64,000 bases of DNA from Syncephalis fuscata (Eukaryota > Zoopagomycota > Zoopagomycetes > Zoopagales > Piptocephalidaceae), in the NCBI GenBank assembly GCA_025786725.1, contig JAHLTZ010000040.1:62001-126000 (forward strand), given 5' to 3'. This document shows, in pieces, positions 1-14,169 of the stretch. The notes under the pieces were generated by a model. It saw only the letters and a list, made by a program, of their open reading frames with translations, searched no databases and was not told the origin of the DNA. The stretch's first letter is position 1. Each line of letters begins with the position of its first letter. Position numbers and translations under genes: made by a program.

Positions 1-179
1 ATTACGACTCAATCGTCGTTTTAAAGCATCGTTTTAACGTTCGATTGCCTTGCCAAGCCATTAAACTACGTTTGGCTTTGTTCTCTAGCCATACGTTTGG
101 AAAGTGTATGCATTTATACGATCTGTATTCCTGCATACACGGTAGAAATAGTATTTAGTATATTGCTGCCGTTCGGTAA
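1..179. other. Upstream region of the PAK kinase gene
   Basis: No gene is supported here. The stretch precedes the PAK start codon, and an in-frame TAA lies directly before that ATG. A long minus-strand frame that overlaps this region and the PAK N-terminal exon is the antisense shadow of the low-complexity PAK sequence. Confidence 0.5.
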
Positions 180-3059
<2,880 letters not shown>

Positions 3060-3652
3060 TCACGTATTTTCTTTATTGTTTTCCGGCCATTAATACTACG
3101 TATTCTACACCACTATTCGGTGTAGAACATACGACCACTATTACTATTATTGCTACAATCTGTCATCTGTTCTTTCGCGTTTCCCTCTAACTCTTACGCA
3201 AGCACTTGAATATACGTTGTCACTCTGCGTGCACATACAGTAGTTTATGATTGACTAAAATCGATTGATAAAAACATGCTATTGATAACAAACTAAATAG
3301 CTGGCTTGTTTTTTGTATTTAATCCTGAATTGATCACTATAATAATAAGCAATTTATAATGAATAATAAGTGATAGTTATATATTATTATTACAAAATGT
3401 ATTGTTTTTATTAATCTATTATTGATGCTATTATTGTCGATATTACGTGTTTTATTATTAAAATCATAACAAATTATTTTTACCTATTAATTTCTTTCTT
3501 TCACCTCCAATACTTTTATTACCACTGATAACTATCCCATTGGTGTTTATAACACTGGATTGTCGTGTTGAAACAATTACTCATTAAATTTCATTGTTAT
3601 TTGGCGTGTTTCTGTTATTATTAGTTCAATTATCTATTGTAAACGTTTGGAC
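3060..3652. other. Intergenic, PAK 3' side and kinesin-like 5' side
   Basis: AT-rich non-coding DNA between two genes on the same strand. It must hold the PAK 3' UTR and the promoter of the kinesin-like gene. I see no conserved motif or ORF worth calling. Confidence 0.5.
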
Positions 3653-6600
3653 ATGGAGATTGAATTCGCTAAAAGCTTTGTTTATTTGCATCATAAGCCT
3701 GATGTACCACTGGAGGTTATTCGGCCCAGCGCTGATAAACAAACGCTTCTCGTGCAGAATATCGGCTCTAATGATGTAGATAGGTTAGTCTGAACGATGA
3801 ATATTTCTGTAAATATACTAACAATAGTATATATCTAGCACGTTTAACGTCGATTATTGCGTCGATACTCTTGATAACCAGGATCATTTACGCGTCCAAG
3901 CACATATTAAAAACTTGGTTGAATCAGTGTGTGAAGGTATTCGTAATACAAATGTCCATATAGATGTATATACTGATTAACTGACTAATTGATTAATTAA
4001 AAGGTATTAGCGCTAGTGTATTTAGTATGAGTGCTAGGTAAATAGATCAGTTGGTGATCCAACTATTATTAACACGTCTATTTTATCTATCTACGCAATA
4101 ACTAGTCGATGCACCTATGATAGAAGTACAGTAGCTATACAAGCATTGGAACATTTACAGCTTCAATGGAATAAGCATCCAGATCGGTATCAAATATCCT
4201 ATGTGTAAGTAAATAGATACTTGGTTAAAACACAATATCTTATAACAAGTACTAGATTTATGGGTATTACTGACACTCGATGCCTTGATATCTCAAATGG
4301 ATCCACTATTGACGGTCAGTCATATAGATAATCAAATACTTTAATATTAATACAAATCAATAGGAGAAATATTGGAAAAAGAGGGTCTTGATCGATTTTA
4401 CGAGAAGGTGAAGGGCTGTGATAGCATTAATAAACTAGTGGCCCGTGGTAAGTAGCAACAACTACACATATTATATTGAGTATGGATTAATAAAATCAAT
4501 AGGGTGTTCACGACCCTCACTAATGAGTATTCGAGTTGAACGAATTGACAATAGTCCTACTTGTGCCTTTCTTTCATTGGTAAGTAGCAATAAATGAGCT
4601 ATACTATTTAGTTAGTACTATGTTAATTATGATTAATTGAGTAGGTAGATCTTGGTCATTCTGAATTTACATCAAATCCATTGGTGGATATACAGAGCCC
4701 CACTTCAGTCAATGTGCTTTCTAGATCCTTTGACGTATTCAGTGAGTACTTTTCGATTAATATTAATAGATATTATAACAAAGGCTATTATAGTGCAAGT
4801 AGTCCGTTATGGTTCACAGTCTACATTCAGCGGCTATCTTCCTACAAAAATTCAATGTTGACACGTTTGACGGCTAGTAAGTAGTATAAAAACAGCCATT
4901 AAGCCAGCATGGCTTATTTCTTTGATAGGTGCCATTGGACAAAATTGTATGACCACCTTTATATTCCATATTGAGGTATTACTATACACACCATTTAAAC
5001 ATTGGCAATATTAATAAATGTATAGGCCACCAAACCAGCTGCACTACCAGAAGCTACAATGGCTATGAAATTTGCTGAAACTGCCCGTAAGATCCGTTGT
5101 CAATTGGTAAGTTAAATGTGCATCTATACTGTATCAATACAAATAACCTATTATAATTAGGCGCCTTCCAAAATTGATCTAAGACTGCCGTATTATGAAA
5201 AGAAATACCGGGATAATTGTGATGCCATCGAAAAGATGGAGGTAAGACTAAACTTAGTCGATTAATAAACAATAATTGCTAATAACATTTACTAGGAGGA
5301 GAAAATGAATAACAATTTAGGAAATGAACAAATAAACGAGATTAAGGCTCTGCTTCAAGAGGAACAGGAAAGCAAAGCGAAGCTTTTAACTCGTTGCAAA
5401 GTACTTGAACAAGAACTGGCATTCACTGCTGAGGATCTGCAATTTCAGCGTGAATTATATTCAGCTGAGGTAATTGTTTATTAATACTTGGCTATGATAA
5501 GCTAGATTAATGAATTATATTAGGCGAATAGTAAGATTGATGTATTAACGAAGGAGACACGTATGAAAGTATCACGTTCAGAGACCGAGTCTATTTCTGC
5601 ACAAGAAGCAATAAGACAAGCTAACGTTCAGCTAGGTAAGCCATTATAACTATACAATATTTATCAGCATTTATTTATACCGTTGATAGCTATGATTGAA
5701 GACGATAAAGAGGCAGCGTTACAAGCAAAAGTGTTACTTGAAAAGATGTTGAATAGCGCCAAGGTAAATAAATACGAATTAGCTTAGTGTTTACTTACCA
5801 CTATAGGTGGAAACACAACGAGTTCTTACACTTAACGAAGAATTACAGCTAGCTATTCACAAGCAGGAACAATCGGCGCAAAAAACAGAACAAAAGCTGA
5901 ACCGAGAACTGGTAGAAATGAAAGAGAAATATGAAGCGTTAAAGGACAATTATATGGATATCAAGACAAACAATGAACAGCTAAATCAGCAATTGAAGAC
6001 GGCCCAGTCTCAGCTGGAATCAACGGCAAATACACAAGACAGAACGGCACAAAAGACGGAGCAAGCATTAAATAAGAAATTAGCTGCTACTGAAAAGAAG
6101 TATGCCAGTTTGGAGAAAAGTCATACAGCCCTCAAAGACTCAAATAAGCAATTAGCAAGTGAATTGGAAGAGGCACGATCCCAACTACGTTTAGCGATTA
6201 ATATGGCGGAAGCGACACAAAAACAGCTTGATCAAACGTTAAATCAAGCTGGAGAGGCCGCATCTTTGACAAAGAATATGCGTAATGTCGAACAAGAGAA
6301 TGTCAAATTAAAGGTATGCTGATCATATTGATTTATCATTTTCTAATCGGCAGTTATTTAGTTTGAGATAGAACAGTTGACTAAGCAACTGGCTCATACG
6401 ACCATTAAGATGGACAAGTTAAAAAAGAAGAAACAACAGCCAAATACAGTAGCCAAGAATAATAATACTATTAGTGAGAAGGTAAATAGTCTATATTAAC
6501 AAATGATCAAATACTAATAATAGATTTACTATAACTATAATGAAAAAGACTCAAGCTAAACATCATCGGCCGTTACTTATTCTGCAATGATGGTACAAAG

Positions 6601-7333
6601 TCATAGTGTTGAATCTGATCATCCAGACACAGATAATGATGATATGTTTATTGATGATGCTGCACCAAAGACATCCAGTGGCAATAATACGACATTGAAG
6701 CAGTTGGCCAATGAGAATGACCAAATGACTGTTCAACCAAAACAAAGTCGTCCCAAGACTAAATCGGCCGAGACAACTAGTCTAAATAATACTGCTGCTT
6801 TGCCTAAACGAACACCTGGTCGTCCTAAAAAGTTGACCACAGATACAGATGGCATGATGTCACCGGCTAATAAAAGTCTACGGCTATCAAACCAAAGTCA
6901 GTCAAGTCTAAAACACCGAGTCTAGATACCGATGATACATCGTCAGATGGTTTACCACCATCCAATGCAAACACTACAACTAGCACGAGTGCCACAATGG
7001 TAAGTGCCAATACATTTAATTACATTTTTGTAGAACAGGTGTATTAATGCTATATTAATTAGCGTAAGCCATTGCATCAAATGGCCAGTAATACTGCACC
7101 CAAAACAACACTGCCACCGGCTGATGGTAAAAAACGCCGTAAACTTATGAATAGTCGTGTAATGATGAATATTAAGGTAAGTAAAAACACACACAGTGTA
7201 ACCATATAGCTACTATGCAAATATAATAACGCTCATTCACTTATGCACATTGTAGAGCCCTGATACAAAACCATCTAATCCAACATTACCTGGTATTCGC
7301 ATTGGATTCTCTTACAAGCATCCACATATTTAG
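3653..7333 (+). CDS. Divergent kinesin-like protein with degenerate motor
   Basis: Many short exons. The N-terminal part follows a kinesin motor in order: FDxxF-like TFNVDYCVDT, GISASVFSMSA where GxxGxxFAYGQTGSGKT normally sits, LVDLGHSE in place of LVDLAGSE, then YKNSMLTRLTASAIGQNCMT and MAMKFAETARKI, which match YxxSKLTRLLxxSLGGN and TLxFAxRAK. The P-loop GxxxxGKT is absent. A long coiled coil follows (about 5300-6480), then a basic tail (RTPGRPKKL, KKRRKLM) ending GIRIGFSYKHPHI. ATG 3653 gives MEIEFAKSFVYLHHKP at the first motor strand. A frame break at 6872-6875 (AAAA) separates two well-matched coding stretches of the tail. The kinesin relation is inferred from motif order; subfamily unknown; ATPase activity doubtful. 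Confidence 0.72.
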
Positions 7334-7561
7334 TTTGTTATTGGCTGAGTTATTTCATACGTAGCGTTTAAAGTAAATTTTCCATTGTTATCTTCCATTA
7401 TTCATTCATATTATGGTCTTTCTACCAACATTAATAACATAATCATTATAAGCAAATGCATATATATCGAAGCAGAGCTAAAATAACCCTTTAGTATGAA
7501 TTGAGCAGCGAAACAACGGGTGGTTAATAATCGTGTCTCGATGAACGAGGTCTTTGCTGAA

Positions 7562-8092
7562 TTAGCGAAGACGACGGGCTTCACGCTCAGACTCGAGCAA
7601 GCAGAGGACATCGTTTTCACGGATTGGGCCCTTGACGTTACGGATGATTTGACGATGGCTGTCGTCCATGAGTTCAACGCGGACCTGGGTGACACCACCA
7701 CGGGAGCCGGTACGGCCGAGAACCTTAAGAACGCGAGCAAGCTTGACTGGTTGTTTGTCCTATATACATACACAGATATATTTGTAAAACGGCGCGTTAA
7801 CAATCTATTCGTCTCATCTATTATACAAGTTATGCCTATCCCATAGCTATATAATGTTTATTCTATCCACTATTAGTAGTGGCATACTATTGACCATAGA
7901 TTGGGTCAAGTATAGAATTCCACTACAATTGTCTTTTTTAACCTGAATAGTATGTATTGATAGATTCATCCATCGATATATCCATCCATCCATCCATCCA
8001 TCTACTCTGTTCTATGTATATTTATCTCTCTCTCTAGTATACTGGATGGCCATAGCTATTTGACGGGGCCATCTTGTCTGTATACATACCAT
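7562..8092 (-). CDS. RPS28: 40S ribosomal protein eS28
   Basis: Two-exon gene. Exon 1 contributes only the start codon (8092-8090) and is followed directly by the donor GTATGT. The 330-nt intron (8089-7760) ends in TATATAG, and exon 2 (7759-7562) encodes [19 protein letters not shown] through [22 protein letters not shown] and a stop. The product is 67 residues, the normal eS28 size, with the conserved GGVTQVRVE core. The protein sits at the mRNA exit region of the small subunit. The opposite-strand ORF at 7520-7846 is a shadow. An intron immediately after ATG also occurs in the eS4 gene of this window. Confidence 0.96.
7976..8002. repeat. CCAT microsatellite in the eS28 intron
   Basis: Tandem CCAT units lie within the long first intron of the eS28 gene (minus strand). 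Confidence 0.85.
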
Positions 8093-8672
8093 GTTGATGA
8101 TCTGCTGCAATTGCTGATGTGAACAGGCAAGAGCTGTGGAAAGAGGAGGAGCGTGATTGTGTGGTAGTGGAGGCACACCACAAAGCACACTCAGCCGCCA
8201 CTCAATCGGCAATAGTCATTCTGCACACAATCACTCATCCACACACACACACACACACACGTATGTAAAATTATAGAGTTGATTGTCAAAGTATTAATAT
8301 TTATGTACATTAAATTGATTTTAATAGTAACTAACATAGTAACATACTGAATACAACGTATAAAAGTATATATTGTTTAATAAATAATGAGGTTATACAC
8401 TAATAATTATTGAATATAATAATAATAATATTGTTAATAATAATTGTAATTTTAATACTGATATTAACCGTAATGTTGGTGATTTAGTTTGTCATAGTTT
8501 GTGTGACGATCACAATAGCAATGGTTTCCAAAATGTAGAGTTGAACACCCTTCTATATTTCATAGAGCTATTTATTGGATAAAGAAATATATTTATTATA
8601 GTGTGCTAAAATAATGTGATATGTGCTATATATATATATATATATATATGTAATGATAAGCGATTGGAATAA
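8093..8672. other. Intergenic: eS28 promoter side and Opy2-like 3' side
   Basis: Contains the eS28 5' leader and promoter (minus strand), a CA tract at about 8240-8260, AT-rich sequence and a TA tract at 8627-8649 just beyond the stop of the next minus-strand gene. No gene seen. Confidence 0.5.
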
Positions 8673-9203
8673 CTAGGTAATAATCGGATGGCAATTGGCC
8701 GTAGCACATGAATGGCAGGTCTCTTTTTTGGCAATACAAATATGTCCTGGTGGGCATATTTTAGTTTCACAGGTTGGTGCCCAAAGACAATTAATGCACC
8801 CAGATCCTTTCTTTGGCGTTGGTTCATTGCTTGGTTCTCCAATAGGTTGTGATAATGAATCATTGTCTGGTTCGTCGGTGAATGGTGGTAATGAATCTAA
8901 ACTATCGTCATCATCGGTTTCTATTCTAACAAAAAATTAAAAGTCGATTTTATATTATTGACTATGCTTACCATCGCCAGAAAGACACTTGGCATATGAA
9001 CAGACACAGCGAGTTTGGGGAATTACTTGGCACTTGGTGCAGCCTTTTTTACACGTTGGAACAGAAGCAATACAATCAATTTTGGGACATGTCTTGTCGC
9101 TACCATTGGATCTTCGTAGCATGGTCATGCCATTGACTTGAGTATGGCTATTCATGGCGCTTAAAGCCAAGATAGTAGCGATAAGTACAGAGTGTCGCAG
9201 CAT
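8673..9203 (-). CDS. Secreted cysteine-rich protein with two Opy2-like modules
   Basis: Two exons: 9203-8972 and 8920-8673, intron 8971-8921, 159 residues. A cleavable-type signal peptide (MLRHSVLIATILALSAMN) is followed by a first cysteine module (CPKIDC...CKKGCTKCQVIPQTRCVC...C), an acidic Asp/Ser/Pro linker, and a second module (CINCLWAPTC...CPPGHICIAKKETC...CATANC). Both resemble the N-terminal domain of Opy2, the osmosensing membrane anchor that binds Ste50 (C..C, CP.G..C, QTC..C, C). No transmembrane segment follows, unlike Opy2 itself, so the protein is predicted to be secreted or wall-associated. Exon 2 is set by the acceptor AATAG, which avoids an in-frame stop. Opy2 similarity is from motif spacing; the function is unknown. 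Confidence 0.82.
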
Positions 9204-10820
9204 TTTTTAAAGAAATTAGTAGAATAGAAAGATAAATGTAAAAAGAGCGGATGCACATCAATCAGTCGCTATTTAAACTTAACAGGTTCCTCTTTGCAAT
9301 GCACTGTGCTGCATAGATTAATCACGCTGTGCGCAACTTAATAGGCCAGCTGCCTTAGATCTTCGTTCTGGTAGCATGATGCTGGTCATGAGGATGGCAA
9401 GCTTACTGTTTACAAGTACTGGCCTTTGTTTATTGAGTCCCATCAGGTTATGGCCATTTTTGCGTTTTGGTATACTTGTATTGCTACCTTACTAGCTTGT
9501 ATGGAATAAAAAATAACCTTTTGGGTTTTTTAAGAACATTTCAAATACCAAAGTGACAGGATTGGTAATAATATTATTAAATGTTAATGCATTATGGCGT
9601 TACCATATTTGGATATGTATATAATTCGGCTCTTCTTGCTTTTTTATCGCTGTACTATTTTTCAAATGCAATGCAATAGTCATATGAACTACGCTGATTT
9701 TACTATTGAATAAAAAAAGACTTTTTTCCTGTGTGTGTGTGTGTTATTAACCCTACAGCAATCAACCTTCTATTTCTTTATTCTATTATATACTGTTTCA
9801 TGATCGTTGTTCAAGGTGTAATCTAGTGTGAATTGCGTGTCTGATGCAATACTTACTGCATTATTTCTACCTATACTGAAGATTCAGCTATAAACTATTT
9901 AATAAACTTACTGACTATATTTATATTGATTATTTTTGGACGAATCAAAAGTACAGTGCGTAAGGTTAGAATGCTGAGCAATAGCACAGCTGCTGTATTA
10001 AATTGTAAAGTAAATACTATAGCTAAATACAGAACTTGTGCTATATAGAAGCATAATGTGACGGCCACATTAAGTTCAAGTCATAATAAAAGTCCTGACA
10101 AATTCAAAACTTGAATTTGGCTATTTCGCATAAAGCTGTTGGCCTTTGGATATTAATAACATTTTTACGTCACTTTTTTGTAAAGATTTTTCGGGCGCTT
10201 AGTCATTTTATACCAATACATTTCGTACGGTGCTTATAATAAAATACTATTAATAGAATAAATTAATAATCTAACCTCTTATTTGTTCGGCATTGGAACC
10301 GTCAGAGGCCTATACATAGTATATAGCTGTGTGACAAACAAGTTTTGGATATAAGAGGAATAGTCTATACCTATTTGTACACCTAGCATCAGTATGGTCA
10401 TTTCTCATGAACTTGACAATTGTATGAAGATCCTAATCTATATTCATACCATGTATCAAATATGTACTACCATATGGCAAGATGGCATGACTTTACCGAC
10501 ACATTAACTTGTTCTAATTATATCTACTATGGACAACGGCCAGAATCAATTGTGTTCTAGCCGTCTGACTAATCTTTTAATAAAGTTTACTAATAATAAT
10601 AATAAAGCGATGCGTATTTAAAGCGACGAATATTTACATTTTAACAGCGTCTTATCATACTCCAACCACCACTCCAATCAGCGTTTCAACCGTTATCCTT
10701 TGCTACAAGTTGGCTTTGTGTTTTCACTTAGTTTACTTGCCTATAAGCCAATAGTCGTTATTTCAACGAAATAATTTCTGTTGTCACTTGTGTTTTTATT
10801 TGCTTTCACTTTTTGTGACC
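9204..10820. other. 1.6 kb intergenic region between divergent genes
   Basis: Separates the Opy2-like gene (-) from the first DJ-1 gene (+). AT-rich, with a short GT tract near 9730-9744. No ORF with coding character, RNA gene or repeat copy was recognised. It probably contains two divergent promoters. Confidence 0.5.
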
Positions 10821-11670
10821 ATGACTGCTGCCCTTGCTGCCCCTGCTGCTCCAAGCAAGAAGGTTCTCATGATTATTACCATGACAGTGTCGCCTCCGAG
10901 CTCGTAGGACCTTGTAGGATAACAAGCGACAAGACTGATGATTTTTATTAACTATACAGTCTCTAGGGGAAGTATTCCGCCGTATTGGCATGGACGTAAC
11001 GGTAGCTAGCGTGGACACCGAAACGGTCGAAGTTCTCTCAGATACAAAGATCAAAATGATTGCTGATGTTCCTTTCAGCGCCGTTAACCAGGTAGGTAGC
11101 GTATTATTCACATAATTATTTTTTATTTATACAATTCTAGGACGAATATGATGCTATTGTCGTTCCAGGTGGCATCTCGGCCCACACGCTGTCTCAAAAT
11201 GAAGAGGTCAAACGCTTGTTACAACGCTATCATGCTCAAGGCAAGCTTTTGGCTCTTATCTGTGCCGGTAAATAACTATTCTATTGGAAGTTCCAAAGAC
11301 TTATTTTAATTACTACTAGCACCTACAATTCTGGCTGCTGCTAAAGTGGCTCCAGGCATCAGGATCACGTCCTACCCATTATTTGAGGATCATTTTGAAG
11401 GCAAGTTCAATGTTGCATCCAATAATAGACAAGCTAATATTAGGAAATACCTTTTAGATTATGTATATGTCAAAGATCCAGTGGTTATTGAGGGCAATAT
11501 TATTACTAGGTAAGTTTGCTGGCATTAAATTATATACTGCAATCTAATATATTATAATTGCCAAATAGCCGTGGCCCAGCCACTACATTCGATTTGCCAT
11601 GGCCATTGTTGGATATTTGTTGGGCGATGAAATTCTCGCCAAGGCCAAGGCTGAAAACGTATTCGATTAA
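10821..11670 (+). CDS. DJ-1/PfpI family protein, copy A
   Basis: Member of the DJ-1/PARK7 group of the glutamine amidotransferase-like fold (protective, deglycase/glyoxalase-type activities are reported for the family). About six exons. Visible are KKVLMI, DVTVASV, DEYDAIVVPGG, the nucleophile-elbow region LLALICA (active-site Cys), and IITS-RGPATTFD near the C-terminus. Two frame breaks are present: CC at 10879-10880 in the first strand, and TTT at 11593-11595, after which the family C-terminus (AMAIVGYLLGDE, to the stop at 11668-11670) runs in the -1 frame. If the shifts are real the protein would be disrupted. Copy B follows 567 bp downstream in the same direction. Confidence 0.9.
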
Positions 11671-12237
11671 TTTCTGCTGCACGTTGTTACTGAACTATTA
11701 TTGTTTAATCAATAAATGAGCACAGTTATTAGAATTAATATTTTATTGTTAGTAATTGTAATGAATTATAATGTTACAATAAATAAATAGAATTTATAAG
11801 CATACAAAATGCATAAAATATAAATTGGAATGTCTTAGTTGTTTTTATTGATAGTAGGAACTAATCAATTATATAGCTGCTTCCGTGCAAGTGGAAAACA
11901 TGCCAGAAATATGGTAAAATAATGTGTAGCAACAATTATTTAGCATAAAAGATTAAGTAATTTATAATTATTAACGATGGCTTTCCTCGTAGTTATTAGC
12001 ATACTGCCACAAATAAAACTCTTTATTTGAAGACAAGAAACCGATAAAAGATACGCTTTCTTTTAGCTTGCCATCTTTCAATCAGTACAGGCTGGAAAAA
12101 CATAACTCCACTATGACATTACACAGTGTAACAATGACCTCTATTTAAACCATCATGTCTCACGTCATCCACACTTCGCTCTACTTCAACTCACTTCCTG
12201 TTTTTATTCAGCCATTTGTTCTATTCAACAGCCAACC
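11671..12237. other. Spacer between the tandem DJ-1 genes
   Basis: AT-rich spacer that holds the copy A 3' end (AATAAA-like sequence near 11710) and the copy B promoter. No other gene seen. Confidence 0.5.
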
Positions 12238-13061
12238 ATGCCAGCTACAAAGAAAGTGCTTTTAGTGCTGACTCACGGTAATGTCCCATGTGAGGCCCTT
12301 GTACCCAGTAAGTTGCTCTACTGCTTCATAGTTTTGTACTTGATATGATGACAATTATTTAGCTGAAATGCTTCGTCGTGTTGGCGCGCATGTAACGGTG
12401 GCCAGTGTACAGACGGAGACCACGATTGTAAACTGCAGCATGGGCATTAATATTGTAGCAGATACAAAATTTGAAGATCTTACTGAAGTGGGTCAATTCG
12501 TTATACGTTAAATCCGTCTAATTGTGTGTATTAGGATGATTTTGATGCTGTTATCCTCCCGGGCGGTCTTGATGCCTCAAAAACAATGGCCGCCAATAAA
12601 GATATGCAGAATCTATTCAGGAAATATCATGCCGCGGGCAAATTGATTGCTCTTATCTGTGCCGGTGAGTGAATCTAATAGCTATTTAGAATCATGCTTA
12701 GCGTGTGTTTTATTGGCACTAGGACCTACGCTATTGGCCGCTGCAGGAATTGCTCCTGGCAGTAGAATCACCTCGTATCCTACTGTCAAATCGACATTTT
12801 CCGGTAAGTAAATACACCATGTAACGAACAAGCTAGTAATTATATTGTTTATTAGACTACGAATACGTTGAAGAAAACGTTGTAATTGATAAGAATATCA
12901 TTACTAGGTAAGTAAATCGTTATTCAATGTGACTAGCCAGCTTATTCTGTTACTACTAGCCGTGCTCCTGGCACGTATTCCCATTTGCCATGGCCATTCT
13001 TGAATATCTTTTGGGCAAGGAAGCGACCGATAAACTGCGAGCATCTAGCCTGATTTACTAA
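12238..13061 (+). CDS. DJ-1/PfpI family protein, copy B
   Basis: Tandem paralogue of the preceding gene with the same exon plan. It starts MPATKKVLLVLTHGNVPCEALVP, then EMLRRVGAHVTVASV, DDFDAVILPGG, LIALICAGPT (active-site Cys in the CAGPT elbow typical of DJ-1), NIITS and RAPGTYSH. The family C-terminus (AMAILEYLLGKE to the stop at 13059-13061) again lies in the -1 frame after TTT at 12984-12986, the same position and sequence context as in copy A. Unlike copy A, its N-terminal exon reads through without a break. Divergence from A shows the duplication is not recent. Confidence 0.9.
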
Positions 13062-13289
13062 ATTTATTAGTACTTATTTGAACATTTCTCTATAGCGTAA
13101 TTTTCAAATAAAACTACTTCACTAATACATCCGTTAATTAAAAAAATATACAAATGTATCTTTATTTATTTAATGTATAAATGGCAAATCATTAATGGCT
13201 ATATTTATGGTTGAGATATGACGTGGCAGATCAGTGCCAATTTTAATTTAATTGGCTCTTTTTACCTAAATCACATATTGCTGATCAGT

Positions 13290-14143
13290 ATGAATCCTGA
13301 AGAAGACACAGAATGGAACGACATTCTACGTGCCCATGGCATTCTGCCACCCAAAGTTGGAGAGAAAGAAGAGTCGGACGGTGAACCAGAAAGCGTGGAC
13401 GAGCAACGAACACGACAACTGGATGGTGTGGCACTTGACGAACTCGATGAGCTTGACGAGTTTGCCGACGACCATTTTGTCGAAGCTTACCGGTAAGTTA
13501 GCCGTATTGCCACTTAATCACTAAGTGCTTATGACGCAACAGTCGACAGCGTATGGCAGAAATAAAAGCTCAAGCAGAACAGGAGCGCTTTGGCACGCTA
13601 GTCCAAATCAGCAAACCTGACTTTATCCGTGAAGTAACTGAGGCTAGCAAAGAAGTCTGGGTTGTTGTTCATTTATTCCAAAATAGGTCAGTATCTATTG
13701 ATCACTTGTCATATAGCAAGTATTCATTCTATACTTCTACTATCTAGTCTACCATTATGCCGTTTGTTAAATGAACGGTTAAGTGTATTGGCAGCAAATA
13801 TCGATCCACCAAGTTTATTAAAATATTTTCTACTGATTGTATTCCCAATTATCCCGATCGTAATCTACCTACACTGCTCATTTATGGCAATGGAGATATG
13901 CAACGGCAATGTGTTGGTACTGCTCAACTGGGTGGCCCTCAACTGGATATTAAAAGTAAGTAACACATTCTTTTATTTACTAATCATTTCTAACAACGAT
14001 AATTTATTGATTGTTGTTTAGAACTTGAACGAATTCTAGAACATGCCGGTGCATTAACCGTGACCACAGCATTTGACGAGGATCAAGATCACAAGCAGAA
14101 TAATACGAACAATAGTGACGATGACGATGACGATTTTGACTAA
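13290..14143 (+). CDS. PLP2: Phosducin-like protein (PLP2/PDCL3 group)
   Basis: Cofactor of the CCT/TRiC chaperonin for actin and tubulin folding. It begins MNPEEDTEWNDILRAHGILP, the diagnostic helix of the PhLP2/3 group; the ATG at 13290 is preferred over an in-frame ATG at 13218 because it matches the usual N-terminus. A helical charged region is followed by the thioredoxin-like domain (FIREVTEASKEVWVVVHLF, CRLLNERLSVLAA, CIPNYPDRNLPTLLIYGNG, VGTAQLGGPQLDIK) and an acidic Asp-rich tail. The frame breaks at AAA 13796-13798 and the thioredoxin core continues one frame away. It converges on EMC3 with only 26 bp between stop codons. Confidence 0.93.
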
Positions 14144-14169
14144 TCCTCTTCGTCATGGTAATAAACGAT

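Noticed and set aside
7411-7846. Plus- and minus-strand ORFs overlapping eS28
   Set aside because: Both are out-of-frame readings of the eS28 exon; the true frame gives an exact eS28 protein.
9355-9400. Weak likeness to the Opy2-like exon 1 (GATCTTCG, GTAGCATG, GGTCATG on the plus strand)
   Set aside because: The match is about 25 bases with two gaps and no open frame, so it is not enough to call a duplicated fragment.
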